DNA of 64,000 nucleotides, from the NCBI RefSeq assembly GCF_900187605.1, contig NZ_FYEA01000002.1, positions 310,001 to 374,000 of the forward strand. The letters run 5' to 3'. Both the position numbers and the translations under genes were made by a program. The DNA is from Pseudomonas sp. Irchel 3H7. GTDB taxonomy: Bacteria > Pseudomonadota > Gammaproteobacteria > Pseudomonadales > Pseudomonadaceae. The notes below the pieces were generated by a model. It had not been told where the DNA came from. It saw nothing but the letters and a program-made list of their open reading frames with translations, and did not search any database. Below, piece by piece: positions 1 to 8,500 of this stretch. How positions within the stretch are numbered: position 1 is the first letter of the stretch; the number at the start of each line of letters is the position of its first letter.

Positions 1-355
1 AGGCTTCGCCGGGCGGCGCGGCTTCGACGAGGAAGGTTGCCGGGTCGGCATCCAGCTCTTCACCGACGATTTGCGCCATCGCCGTGAACGTACCTTGTCC
101 GCCCTCCATGAACGGGCAGAGCAGACGCACGCGATTGTCTGGACGGATTTCGAGAAACGCCGGCACCTGCGTGCCGCGCTCGGCCGTTGCCGCGGCAACG
201 GCGGCTTGCACGCGTGTCGCACCCAGCGGCAGGCCGAAGCCGAGGACCAATGCGCCGACGGCGGTACCGGTCAGGAAACGTCGGCGCGAAACATTGATCG
301 GTTCGTGCAGATCCAGTGCTGCGGCTTGCAGTGACGGGTCGATTCGAACGTTCAT
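1..355 (-). CDS. Molybdopterin-dependent oxidoreductase large subunit, N-terminal part (cut by window edge)
   Basis: Only about the first 118 residues lie in the window; the gene continues past position 1. The N-terminus carries a twin-arginine signal (SRRRFLTG, near residue 24) followed by a hydrophobic stretch rich in Gly, Ala and Leu, so the folded protein is probably exported by Tat. Its ATG overlaps the stop of the upstream 2Fe-2S subunit gene as ATGA, which points to translational coupling. Enzymes of this layout (isoquinoline 1-oxidoreductase or aldehyde dehydrogenase type) hydroxylate heterocycles or oxidise aldehydes and pass electrons through the small subunit. The visible part does not reveal the substrate, and the molybdenum-binding domains lie outside the window. 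The family call rests on the Tat signal, the partner gene and the operon order. Confidence 0.8.
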   Translation of the reverse strand, partial: MNVRIDPSLQAAALDLHEPINVSRRRFLTGTAVGALVLGFGLPLGATRVQAAVAAATAERGTQVPAFLEIRPDNRVRLLCPFMEGGQGTFTAMAQIVGEELDADPATFLVEAAPPGEA

Positions 356-810
356 CACGCTTCTCCCTTGCCAGCCAGTTCATGCACGGCGGCATGAATG
401 GCGTTGTAAGTGCCGCAGCGGCACAGGTTGACCATCGCCGCTTCGATCTGCGCATCACTTGGTTTGGGGTTTTGTTTGAGCAGCGCGGTGGCGGCCATCA
501 CCTGACCGGACTGGCAGTAGCCGCACTGGGCGACCTGCAGATCGACCCAGGTCGCGACCACCCGTTTGCCCACCTCATCGCTTTCGATGGCTTCAATGGT
601 GGTGACCTCGCGGCCGACCACACCCGCCACCGGCGTGACGCACGAGCGCACGACGTTGCCGTCCACCAGCACCGAACAGGCGCCGCATTGCGCCAATCCG
701 CAGCCGTATTTGGTGCCGGTCATGCCCAGATCATCGCGGATCACCCACAGCAAGGGCGTATCGGCGTCGGCATCGACCTGATAGGTCTTCTGGTTGATTC
801 GTAGTTCCAT
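355..810 (-). CDS. (2Fe-2S)-binding subunit of a molybdenum hydroxylase (IorA/CoxS type)
   Basis: This 151-residue protein has the usual length for the small iron-sulfur subunit of xanthine-oxidase-family enzymes. The plant-ferredoxin cluster ligands are C37, C42, C45 and C57 (CGLAQCGAC ... RSC). The second cluster uses the CGYCQSG and CRCGTY motifs near residues 97-133. It should carry electrons from the molybdenum centre of the partner encoded next to an external acceptor. There is no signal peptide, so it would be co-exported with the Tat-bearing large subunit. GGGTGAACC precedes the ATG. The stop overlaps the next start. The substrate is unknown. Confidence 0.93.
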   Translation of the reverse strand: MELRINQKTYQVDADADTPLLWVIRDDLGMTGTKYGCGLAQCGACSVLVDGNVVRSCVTPVAGVVGREVTTIEAIESDEVGKRVVATWVDLQVAQCGYCQSGQVMAATALLKQNPKPSDAQIEAAMVNLCRCGTYNAIHAAVHELAGKGEA

Positions 811-887
811 GGTTCACCCGCTGATCATCGGTTGACTTGCATTGTTATGAGCGGTGACACGCGGCGAGGCGTATCAGCGTTTTTCGT

Positions 888-1820
888 TCAATTCGCTACT
901 GTGCCGAGGGCTTCTGCTTCGAATGGCTGCCCACGCAAAAGGGCAATGTCACGACTCGGCGCGGTGCCGAACAGCCGGGCATATTCGCGGCTGAACTGCG
1001 ACGGACTTTCATAGCCGACCGCAAACGCCGCCCGCGAAACGTCGAGACGCTCGACCAACATCAGCCGCCGCGCTTCGTTGAGCCGCAGCCATTTCTGGTA
1101 CTGCAGCGGACTCATGCCAGTGAGCTGTCGGAAATGGTGGTGAAAGGTCGGCGCACTCATCTGCACCCGCGCGGCCAGATCGTCGATGCGCAGGGCATCT
1201 GCGTAGTTGAGCTTGAGCCAGTCAATCGCCTTGGCGATGCGATAACCCTGGCCATCGACGGCAGTGATCTGTCGCAGCCGTGCGCCTTGGTCGGTGTGCA
1301 GCAGCCGATAGTGGATTTCGCGCAGAATCAGCGGCGCCAGCACCGGGATTGCCTCGGGTTCATCGAGCAATGCCAGCAGGCGATCGAGCGCGCCTTCCAG
1401 CGCAGACGACAGACTGCCAATCGCGGCGCCCGTGCCCGTTGCTGGCTGCCGTTTGGCCGGCAAACCGCTCTTGGTGATGACCTCGGCGAGCATGCTGACA
1501 TCCAGTTTCAGCACCAGGCCGACACAGGGCTGTTCGGCACTGGCGAGCATCACTTCGGAATTGGCCGGCAAGTCCAGCGACGTCACCAGAAACCGTGACG
1601 GGTCATAGCTGTAGCCTTCACCGCCGACCCACAAGCGCTTTTCGCCGCGACCCACGAGAATCAGGCTCGGTTCGATCATGCACACCACGGGCGGCGCCGG
1701 TTGGTCGCGACGAAACAGCGACAGCCCGGGTATGGCCGTGGCGAAGTCACCCGGTGCGCTCACGCGCGGGTCAATGTGCAATGCCAAAGGCGATTCCTGG
1801 GGCAGAGGGGTAGGGATCAT
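888..1820 (-). CDS. AraC-family transcriptional regulator
   Basis: This is a 310-residue regulator. The first ~190 residues form an AraC N-terminal cupin-like sensing region of the type found in CmrA/YqhC-like regulators. The last ~100 residues hold the double helix-turn-helix, with recognisable segments at ALRIDDLAARVQMSAPTFHH and the conserved second motif VGYESPSQFSREYARLFG. AGGAGTGA precedes the ATG at good spacing. It is divergent from the MFS exporter that starts at 2051 and sits downstream of nothing obvious, so control of that exporter, of the molybdenum hydroxylase operon, or of itself is plausible. YqhC-like members often respond to aldehydes, which would fit an aldehyde-oxidising neighbour, but that is inference. 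Confidence 0.92.
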   Translation of the reverse strand: MIPTPLPQESPLALHIDPRVSAPGDFATAIPGLSLFRRDQPAPPVVCMIEPSLILVGRGEKRLWVGGEGYSYDPSRFLVTSLDLPANSEVMLASAEQPCVGLVLKLDVSMLAEVITKSGLPAKRQPATGTGAAIGSLSSALEGALDRLLALLDEPEAIPVLAPLILREIHYRLLHTDQGARLRQITAVDGQGYRIAKAIDWLKLNYADALRIDDLAARVQMSAPTFHHHFRQLTGMSPLQYQKWLRLNEARRLMLVERLDVSRAAFAVGYESPSQFSREYARLFGTAPSRDIALLRGQPFEAEALGTVAN

Positions 1821-2050
1821 GTCGGGTCACTCCTGTTGACCGAACTCTAATCCGCGCGCGAGACGTTTCCTATCCATCACCCTGCATCGCCAGAGGATCA
1901 GGCAAGCATTCAAGAGGAATGCGCTAGGGAAGGGCCGGATTGACCGGGAGAATGTGTCTATCTGTTACGGGGGCAGTGTCCGGAAGGGACGACAAACTGC
2001 TTGCCCCTGCGCATCACATCCACAGGTTTTTCGCACCACAGGTAGTTCTC

Positions 2051-3283
2051 ATGACGTTTCCATCTACAGATCCATCTAAAAGAACAGGCGGCTGGAGCGC
2101 TGTGCTGGCCATGTCGTTGGCCGCATTCGCCTTGGTCGCTTCAGAATTCATGCCGGTCAGCCTGCTGACGCCGATTGCGGCCGACCTGCACATCACCGAA
2201 GGCCAGGCCGGGCAGGGCATTTCCGTGTCCGGTGCCTTTGCCTTGATCACCAGCCTGCTGATTGCCTCGGTCGCTGCTCGCGTCGAACGCAAGAAGCTGC
2301 TGCTGGGCCTGACGTTGTTGATGATCGTCTCTGGTACGGTCGTCGCGGTCGCGCCGGGTTACCCGTCATTCATGTTTGGACGTGCGCTGATCGGGATAGC
2401 GATCGGTGGTTTCTGGTCACTGTCGGCGGCGACTGCAATACGTCTGGTCAAGCCTGAACAGGTTTCGCGAGCGCTGGCCATCGTCAATGGCGGTAACGCC
2501 TTGGCCACGGTCATCGCCGCTCCGGCAGGGAGCTTTCTTGGCTCGCTGATCGGCTGGCGCGGCGCGTTCTTCTGTGTGGTTCCGGTCGCAGTGCTGGCCG
2601 CCGTCTGGCTGCTGATAAGCCTGCCGTCGTTCAAGGCCGAGCGCCAGGCCGGTAGCGGCAACGTTCTGCGCCTGATGAAGCAGCCGCCAGTGGCCTTGGG
2701 CATGGTCGCCGTCAGCGTATTTTTCATGGGCCAGTTCATGCTGTTCACCTACCTGCGTCCCTTTCTTGAGGGTGTGACCGGCGTAAGCGTCTCAACCTTG
2801 TCCTTGATGCTGTTGGGGTTGGGACTGGCAGGGTTTATTGGCACCTTTCTGATCGAACGGTTTATGGGCCGTGGCCTCTACCGCACGTTGACCGTCATTC
2901 CGCTGATCATGGCGGCCATCGCGCTGGCGTTAGTCAGCTTCGGCAAATCACCGTTGCTGACCGCCGTGTTGCTCGGCCTCTGGGGACTGGTTGCCACCGC
3001 CGCGCCGGTCGGCTGGTGGACATGGCTGGCGCAGACGCTTCCGGATGACGCGGAAGCCGGAGGCGGCTTGCTCGTGGCCATTGTGCAACTGGCGATCGCC
3101 GGAGGCGCAATCATTGGCGGTCTGGCTTTTGACCTGAGCGGATACAAAGCCACATTCGAGCTCAGTGCGGCGGTGCTGGTCGCCGCGTCTGTGCTTGCCT
3201 GGTTGGCGGGGCGCAATGCCACTGAAGTTCATCTTGTTGAGTCGGCCGCTGTTTCCGGCGATCCGGAGTCCCGATTTGTCTGA
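2051..3283 (+). CDS. MFS transporter, sugar-efflux / drug-resistance (DHA1) type
   Basis: This 410-residue inner-membrane protein has about 12 hydrophobic segments. The TM1 region FALVASEFMPVSLLTPIAAD is typical of the AraJ/YdeA/NepI (arabinose or purine-nucleoside efflux) branch of the DHA1 family. A motif-A-like VERKKLLL follows TM2. The ATG at 2051 was chosen because it begins a normal polar N-terminus; upstream in-frame codons would add 37 residues with no membrane character. The gene is divergent from the AraC regulator, with 230 bp between them, so shared regulation is likely. The substrate cannot be read from the sequence. Confidence 0.9.
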   Translation: MTFPSTDPSKRTGGWSAVLAMSLAAFALVASEFMPVSLLTPIAADLHITEGQAGQGISVSGAFALITSLLIASVAARVERKKLLLGLTLLMIVSGTVVAVAPGYPSFMFGRALIGIAIGGFWSLSAATAIRLVKPEQVSRALAIVNGGNALATVIAAPAGSFLGSLIGWRGAFFCVVPVAVLAAVWLLISLPSFKAERQAGSGNVLRLMKQPPVALGMVAVSVFFMGQFMLFTYLRPFLEGVTGVSVSTLSLMLLGLGLAGFIGTFLIERFMGRGLYRTLTVIPLIMAAIALALVSFGKSPLLTAVLLGLWGLVATAAPVGWWTWLAQTLPDDAEAGGGLLVAIVQLAIAGGAIIGGLAFDLSGYKATFELSAAVLVAASVLAWLAGRNATEVHLVESAAVSGDPESRFV

Positions 3284-3299
3284 TCGAGCAGGAGGCTGC

Positions 3300-3761
3300 T
3301 CAATGCACCAATGACGGTTGGGTCGCGACCGAGACCGTGAAGACCACGACAAACAGCACGACCAATCCCCAGAACATCACCATGATCGTCAGCATAAAAA
3401 CCTTAAGGCCTTGATAAAGCCTGCGCAGCCAATGGCCTTCGGGTTTCGCGTCTGCGCGGGTTCTGAGTACGCCTTTCAAATAAAAGCCGAGCAGCGCAAG
3501 CAGTGCGCCATCTATCGCCAGCGCAGGCAGGCCGGCCAGGGGGAAAATGCTTTCCCAGCGATAGAAAGAAGACCGGCTCAGAAAGACCACATAACAAGTC
3601 AGGCTGCCGTAGGGCAGGGCTCGCCACCATTTTCCCGCCAGCGCCCCGACCATCAGGCACATGATCACCATGAACGGGCTGAGGAGAATATGGAGCATCC
3701 ATTCCAGTACGTTGGGCAAGTAGTCCGGGGAATGGATGTTGCGCCAGAGGTGTTCCAACAT
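3300..3761 (-). CDS. Small inner-membrane protein, function unknown
   Basis: This 153-residue protein has about four hydrophobic segments (approximately residues 22-45, 50-65, 72-95 and 118-145), so it is very probably an integral inner-membrane protein. GGAAGGAACC precedes the ATG. It converges with the MFS gene, with only 16 bp between the two stops. No enzymatic motif was recognised. Confidence 0.75.
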   Translation of the reverse strand: MLEHLWRNIHSPDYLPNVLEWMLHILLSPFMVIMCLMVGALAGKWWRALPYGSLTCYVVFLSRSSFYRWESIFPLAGLPALAIDGALLALLGFYLKGVLRTRADAKPEGHWLRRLYQGLKVFMLTIMVMFWGLVVLFVVVFTVSVATQPSLVH

Positions 3762-3979
3762 TGTTTGGGTTCCTTCCTTCTAGGGAGTCAGTGCTGCTGC
3801 GGTGCTTCCGTGCTGCTGGACGGTATCGGCGTGTTTTTGGGTTACATAAGGGGTGTTGGGTGAATTGGGGGCTTTAGGGAGCGCGGACTACGCCGGAGCA
3901 TGCCCGGGCGGTGGAGGGATTCCAGTTTTTGCGCTATTGCTATAGGACCGGCATGGAGCCGGGATCAAGGAGTGATCTG

Positions 3980-4201
3980 ATGAATGATTATCGAAAGTTG
4001 ACCCAGGCGGAACTGTCTGTCGCCCTAAAAATGCCTGAGAGCGAGGTTGCGCTTTATGTCGCCGACAATGAACCCATGGCGGATGGTTCTGGCCACTGGG
4101 TGTTCTTTTCTCTCTCAGCGCCCAAAAGCCTTCTCTCTCGCCTAAGGGTTGACGATGGTCACCGGCTGGCACTTGGCAAGTCGTGGACAATTGCGCCCTG
4201 A
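3980..4201 (+). CDS. Small hypothetical protein (73 aa)
   Basis: AAGGAG sits six to ten bases before the ATG, a strong ribosome-binding site that decides this start over the longer reading frame. The protein is soluble and acidic, begins MNDYRKLTQAELSVALKM, and contains an SGHWVFFSLS segment. No family was recognised. It opens a small AT-richer stretch (to about 5.5 kb) of unrecognised genes. The 218 bp before it hold no other gene. Confidence 0.65.
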   Translation: MNDYRKLTQAELSVALKMPESEVALYVADNEPMADGSGHWVFFSLSAPKSLLSRLRVDDGHRLALGKSWTIAP

Positions 4202-4293
4202 CAACACGGTTGCTTCACTTCGGAGCGATCCGGGCCAATACGTTCCGATCGCTTCTCCTTAGTCCAATCACGGGTCAACAGTTTGGTGACGGT

Positions 4294-4334
4294 TGGCGTG
4301 CGGCAGCTTTCGGCCAGAAGCGGACGTAATAGCG
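4294..4334. repeat. Degenerate intergenic repeat, copy 1
   Basis: The sequence GGCAGCTTTCGGCCAGAAGC sits in a gap and resembles copies near 4912 and 5502, which share the core TCGGCCA/TTGGCCGA with GCGG or GCGGAC at the flank. Pseudomonas genomes commonly carry such CTTTTGGCC-type intergenic repeats. The copies here are diverged, so the grouping rests on the short shared core. Confidence 0.4.
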
Positions 4335-4371
4335 TTTGTGTAGTATCTGCCTCTCTTCCCTCCTATATGAG

Positions 4372-4899
4372 ATGCCGATGTCTAGCCGACACTCCCCATC
4401 CCCTACAAGAGCTGTCCTAGACCTGCGAAACGCACGTTCGCTATTGGGAAAACGGCTGAGCGTGCTGCTGCACGACCAGTACTATTTCAACGACGAGAAA
4501 GATCTGGGATACATAGGTTCTCTAGAGTGGCGTTTTGGCGAAGGAGAAGTTCTATCCATGTATCTCTTGAGTGATGGCGAGAGAGTAGGTGCGGACTTGT
4601 TTCCTTCTGATACGCCGACTCCCTTCGAGATAGAGCCAAACGTGACCTGCTCCTGGAAGAGGGAAAACCTGCTTGCGGATCTGTCAGCAACCCACCTTGA
4701 AAACACAAAAATTTGCGCAGTTGAGGGAATTCTTGACTCTTTCAACGGACAAGAGCCTTGGCTGGCCGGATTCAGAGTTACGTTCGAGACCGGTGACTCG
4801 TTGATCTACCTAAACCAGGGCGACGATGCCGTCGTATTGATTAATGCGCTACCGCCAGTAAGTGTAGGCCTCGAAACCCGCTTCGTTACCTCAATTTAA
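4372..4899 (+). CDS. Hypothetical protein (175 aa), AT-richer than surroundings
   Basis: The protein is soluble, with neither a signal peptide nor membrane helices. It begins MPMSSRHSPSPTRAVLDLRN. Two ATGs (4372 and 4378) are possible and neither has a clear ribosome-binding site, so the start is uncertain. Alternating hydrophobic and polar strands with several Trp and Phe residues suggest a compact alpha/beta or mostly beta fold. Base composition and codon use are visibly less GC-rich than in neighbouring genes, which suggests recent acquisition. Orphan immunity-type proteins look like this, but no motif supports that reading. Confidence 0.6.
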   Translation: MPMSSRHSPSPTRAVLDLRNARSLLGKRLSVLLHDQYYFNDEKDLGYIGSLEWRFGEGEVLSMYLLSDGERVGADLFPSDTPTPFEIEPNVTCSWKRENLLADLSATHLENTKICAVEGILDSFNGQEPWLAGFRVTFETGDSLIYLNQGDDAVVLINALPPVSVGLETRFVTSI

Positions 4900-4911
4900 T
4901 GACAGCTATGG

Positions 4912-4956
4912 GTCGACTGCGGACCTTCCCAAAGACAGCAATCGGCCAATTGCGGC
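4912..4956. repeat. Degenerate intergenic repeat, copy 2
   Basis: GGTCGACTGCGGACC and, 18 bases later, CAATCGGCCAATTGCGG lie between two unrecognised genes. The layout matches in reverse the copy at 5502-5551 (CCGCTTTTGGCCGAAAGCGG, then CAGTCGC and TATCGGCC). Together the two bracket the gene at 5031-5417. Confidence 0.45.
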
Positions 4957-5030
4957 CCATCAATTAAAGGCACTTTTGTCCGAAATACACTATTCAAAAA
5001 TATCTGTAGCACGACGCGCAGTCACCGACC

Positions 5031-5417
5031 TCAAGGACGATGTAGCCCTGTCGCATCCCGCCAGTACATGGTTTGTTCGAACTGAAAGCTAACTAGAAAG
5101 AAGGCTGAACACGACTGAGATATTGATTGGGCGACTTTTTCCAAATCTTCCATAGCGGACTCTCCCTCTGGTTCGGGCCCTTTAATTCTGATGGTACAAC
5201 GCACAGCGACAGGAAAGTCGATACCCATTGTATTCTCAGCATAAATCGTGGGGTCACCGAAAGCGTCATCGGTACTTAATTTAAGTCCTGAGCTAAATTC
5301 AGCGTATAGCCCATCTTCTGTTACCTCGACTTTTCGAGCACCAGCATTCTCAAGGGCATTGCTCAATGTCAAAATTGTGAGCGTACTATCAGCTTCCAAG
5401 CACAGATCAAGACTCAT
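5031..5417 (-). CDS. Hypothetical protein (128 aa)
   Basis: The start at MSLDLCLEADSTLTILTLSN was chosen because AGAGAGG lies just before it; an upstream in-frame codon would add 12 residues. It is a soluble protein with a probable ferredoxin-like or mixed alpha/beta pattern and no export signal. Like its two left neighbours it is AT-richer than the rest of the window, and it lies between two degenerate copies of an intergenic repeat. No family was recognised. An orphan immunity or accessory protein is possible. Confidence 0.6.
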   Translation of the reverse strand: MSLDLCLEADSTLTILTLSNALENAGARKVEVTEDGLYAEFSSGLKLSTDDAFGDPTIYAENTMGIDFPVAVRCTIRIKGPEPEGESAMEDLEKVAQSISQSCSAFFLVSFQFEQTMYWRDATGLHRP

Positions 5418-5501
5418 CAATCCTCTCTTTTTACCGATGAACACTTGCACCAAATTTGAATGCGATCGTCGCGACAGTGTATTTGACTAGCGGTACGAAT
5501 G

Positions 5502-5551
5502 TCCGCTTTTGGCCGAAAGCGGTCATTCGGGAGCAGTCGCTATCGGCCAAA
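5502..5551. repeat. Degenerate intergenic repeat, copy 3, with palindromic core
   Basis: CCGCTTTTGGCCGAAAGCGG is a near-perfect palindrome in the 130-bp gap between a small hypothetical gene and the end of the hybrid kinase gene. It is followed by CAGTCGC and TATCGGCC. It is related in inverse orientation to the copy at 4912-4956. It could also contribute to termination, but it has no T-tract. Confidence 0.5.
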
Positions 5552-5583
5552 ATCGCTCAACTACAGCAACCTCCTCACTCAAA

Positions 5584-8500
5584 TCACCCATCCTGCAAAA
5601 GCTTCAAAGCCCGATCAAAATCGAACCTTTCCACCTGTACCGCGACCAGAGCCAGGCGTTCTTCTAACGCCCGATCAAGTCGCATATTGCGCAATCCCGC
5701 AAGCGCGTCCAAAGCCGCCGTATCACCCTCGTCCAAAAGACCCACGAGCCTGTTCAGTTGCTCGTTGATAGCGGAGTCGTTCTGTAGCTCATCACCTGCG
5801 CCGGCCGGTGTGTCTGCCTTGAGGTCGGCCAGTGCCACCAGAATCGGCTGCAGGCAATATTCGACCTGCATCGCCAGCCCTTGCAGCACCGTAGCCGGCT
5901 CGCCGTCATGGCAGGCCTGTTCCAGCAAAGCGCAGGCTTGCGCCACGGACCTGGCGCCGATGTTGCCGGCGGTGCCGCGCAAGCTGTGCGCCAGTCGTTC
6001 AGCGGCGCCAGCATCCGGATCGATCCGTGCGGTGTGGAACTGTTCGATAAAGCCTGTCTGGGTGTCGCGAAACTTGCAGAGCAGGCGTAGGTAGAGATCC
6101 CGCCGCCCCATGCAGGTGGCGAGACCCGCCGCGAGGTCGATGCCCTCAAGCTGCTCGGGCAAGCCATCGGCGAATCCTGCGTTCAGCGATGCTTGAGCGG
6201 CACGTGGCTTGATCCATTTTGCCAGGGTGGCGAACATGGTTTCGACGTTGAGTGGCTTGGAGATATGGTCGTTCATGCCGCATTCGAGGGCGCGCTCGCG
6301 GTCACCGTCCATCGCGTTGGCGGTCATGGCGATCACCGGCAAAGTGTTGAAGCGCGGTTGCTGGCGGATTTGTCGGGTGGCCGTGTATCCATCCATCACC
6401 GGCATCTGGCAATCCATCAACACGCCATCGAAGTCGCCATCCTCGGCGAGGATGTCCAGGGCCTCCTGACCGTGTGTGGCGAGTCGCAGGCGTATTCCGA
6501 CGCTCTCCAGCAGCTCGCTGGCCAGTTCCTGATTGAGATCGTTGTCTTCGACCAGAAGCAGCCGCGCGCCATTGAGGCTGGCGACGGTGTTGGCATTGTG
6601 CAGGGAGCGTTCGCCCGTTCGCGTTTCACCCTGTGGTTCTCTGCCCAGCACCACGCCGATGGCTTCGAGCAGCGAGGACGGCGTGACGGGTTTGGTCAGT
6701 ACCACCGGCAACTGGATGCCTTGGCGCTCGGCTTCTTCGCGGGCTTCTTCGCGTCCAAATGCGGTGATCATGATCACCGATGGCGTGCGCATCAGGCTGG
6801 CGGAATGCATTTTGCTCACGGCTTCCATGCCATCCATGCCGGGCATCCGCCAGTCCATCAAGACCAGATTGTAAGGCAGTGCCTTGTGCTCGGCGTCGGC
6901 CAACATGCGCAGCGCCAGATCACCGCTCTGCGCGACATCCACTTCCAGGCCAAAGCTGCGCGCCATGCCCGAGAGAATTTCACGCGCACTGGCATTGTCA
7001 TCCACGACCAGTACCCGCATGCCCAATAGCTCGCCGGCCTTGAACATACGGCGCGGCTGCACGCCTTGCTGCACAGCGAGTTGCACCTGGAAATGGAATG
7101 TCGAGCCGACCCCCGGTTGGCTTTCCACCCAGATTCGGCCGGCCATCAGCTCCACCAGCTTCTTCGAAATGGACAAGCCGAGCCCGGTGCCGCCGTACTT
7201 GCGAGTGATCGAACTGTCTGCCTGACTGAACGACTGGAACAGGCGTGAACACTGCTCGACGGTCATGCCGATGCCCGTGTCGCGCACCCAGAAGTGCAGT
7301 TGCACGTGTTCGTTGTGTGTACCCACTTCTTCCACGCCGACCACGATGTCACCGTGCTCGGTGAACTTGGCCGCGTTGTTGCCCAGATTGATCAGCACTT
7401 GCCCCAGGCGCAGGGGATCGCCGATCAGGGCCGTGGGCAGATCGGGCGGGATCTGGAACAACAACTCCAGACCCTTGTCCTCGGTCTTCAGGCCAATCAT
7501 GGCGGCAAAGCTGTCGAGCACGTCCTCGAGGCGGAAAGGCGCCTGTTCGAGGCTCATCCTGCCGGCCTCGATCTTGGAAAAATCGAGGATGTCGTTGATG
7601 ATTCCCAGCAGGTTCTCCGCCGAGCGATGCACCTTTTCAATGTAGTTGCGCTGGCGATTATCCAGATGGGTACGCAGCGCCAGGTGGCTCATGCCGATGA
7701 TGGCGTTCATCGGCGTGCGGATCTCATGGCTCATGTTGGCAAGGAACTCGCTCTTTGCCTGAGTGGCTTCTTCGGCTGCTGCTCTTGCTTCTGCCAGCGC
7801 CGTCACGTCGATGTTGATGCCGGTTGCGCGCAATGGCTGGCCGTCCGGCGTGCGTGAGAAACGGTTGAGCGAGCGGAACGTGCGTATCTGCCCGTCATTT
7901 TTGCGCACGATGCGAAAGTCGAATTCGACGCGGTCATCGCCACTCTGCACGGCGCTGTCGAAGGTGCTGCTGACCCGCGCCAGATCCTCGGGATGCACCA
8001 GCGCCTGCCAGTGCTGCAGCGTGCCACCGAAGGCACCCGGTTCAAGACCAAACAGGGTTTCAAGCTGGGGCGTCCAATAGTTTGTGCCGCTGACCAGATC
8101 AACATCGAACAGACCGATGTCGCCGGCCTCTTGCGCCAGGTTCAGGCGATCGCTGGCAGTCCGCAGCCTGGCTTCCATCGCTCTGCGTTCACTCACGTCG
8201 CGCACCGAGGCACAGACGCAGACGCCACGACCTTCCAGGCGGGGCAGGTGGGAAAGGCCAATTTCCACGGAGAACAGGCTGCCGTCTTTGCGCACGCCGC
8301 TCAGGTCCTCCAGATCGCCACCCATCTGCCGGGTGCCGCCGCTGGCAATGAAACCGTCGCGCAATTTGACATGACGCTCGCGGGCAGCCTGAGGCACCAG
8401 ACGCTCGATGCTGGCGCCAATCAACTCGCCGGGGGCATAGCCAAACAGGCTGTCCATTTGCGGGTTGGTCATCAGAATGCGACCGTCAGCCCCCAGCACC

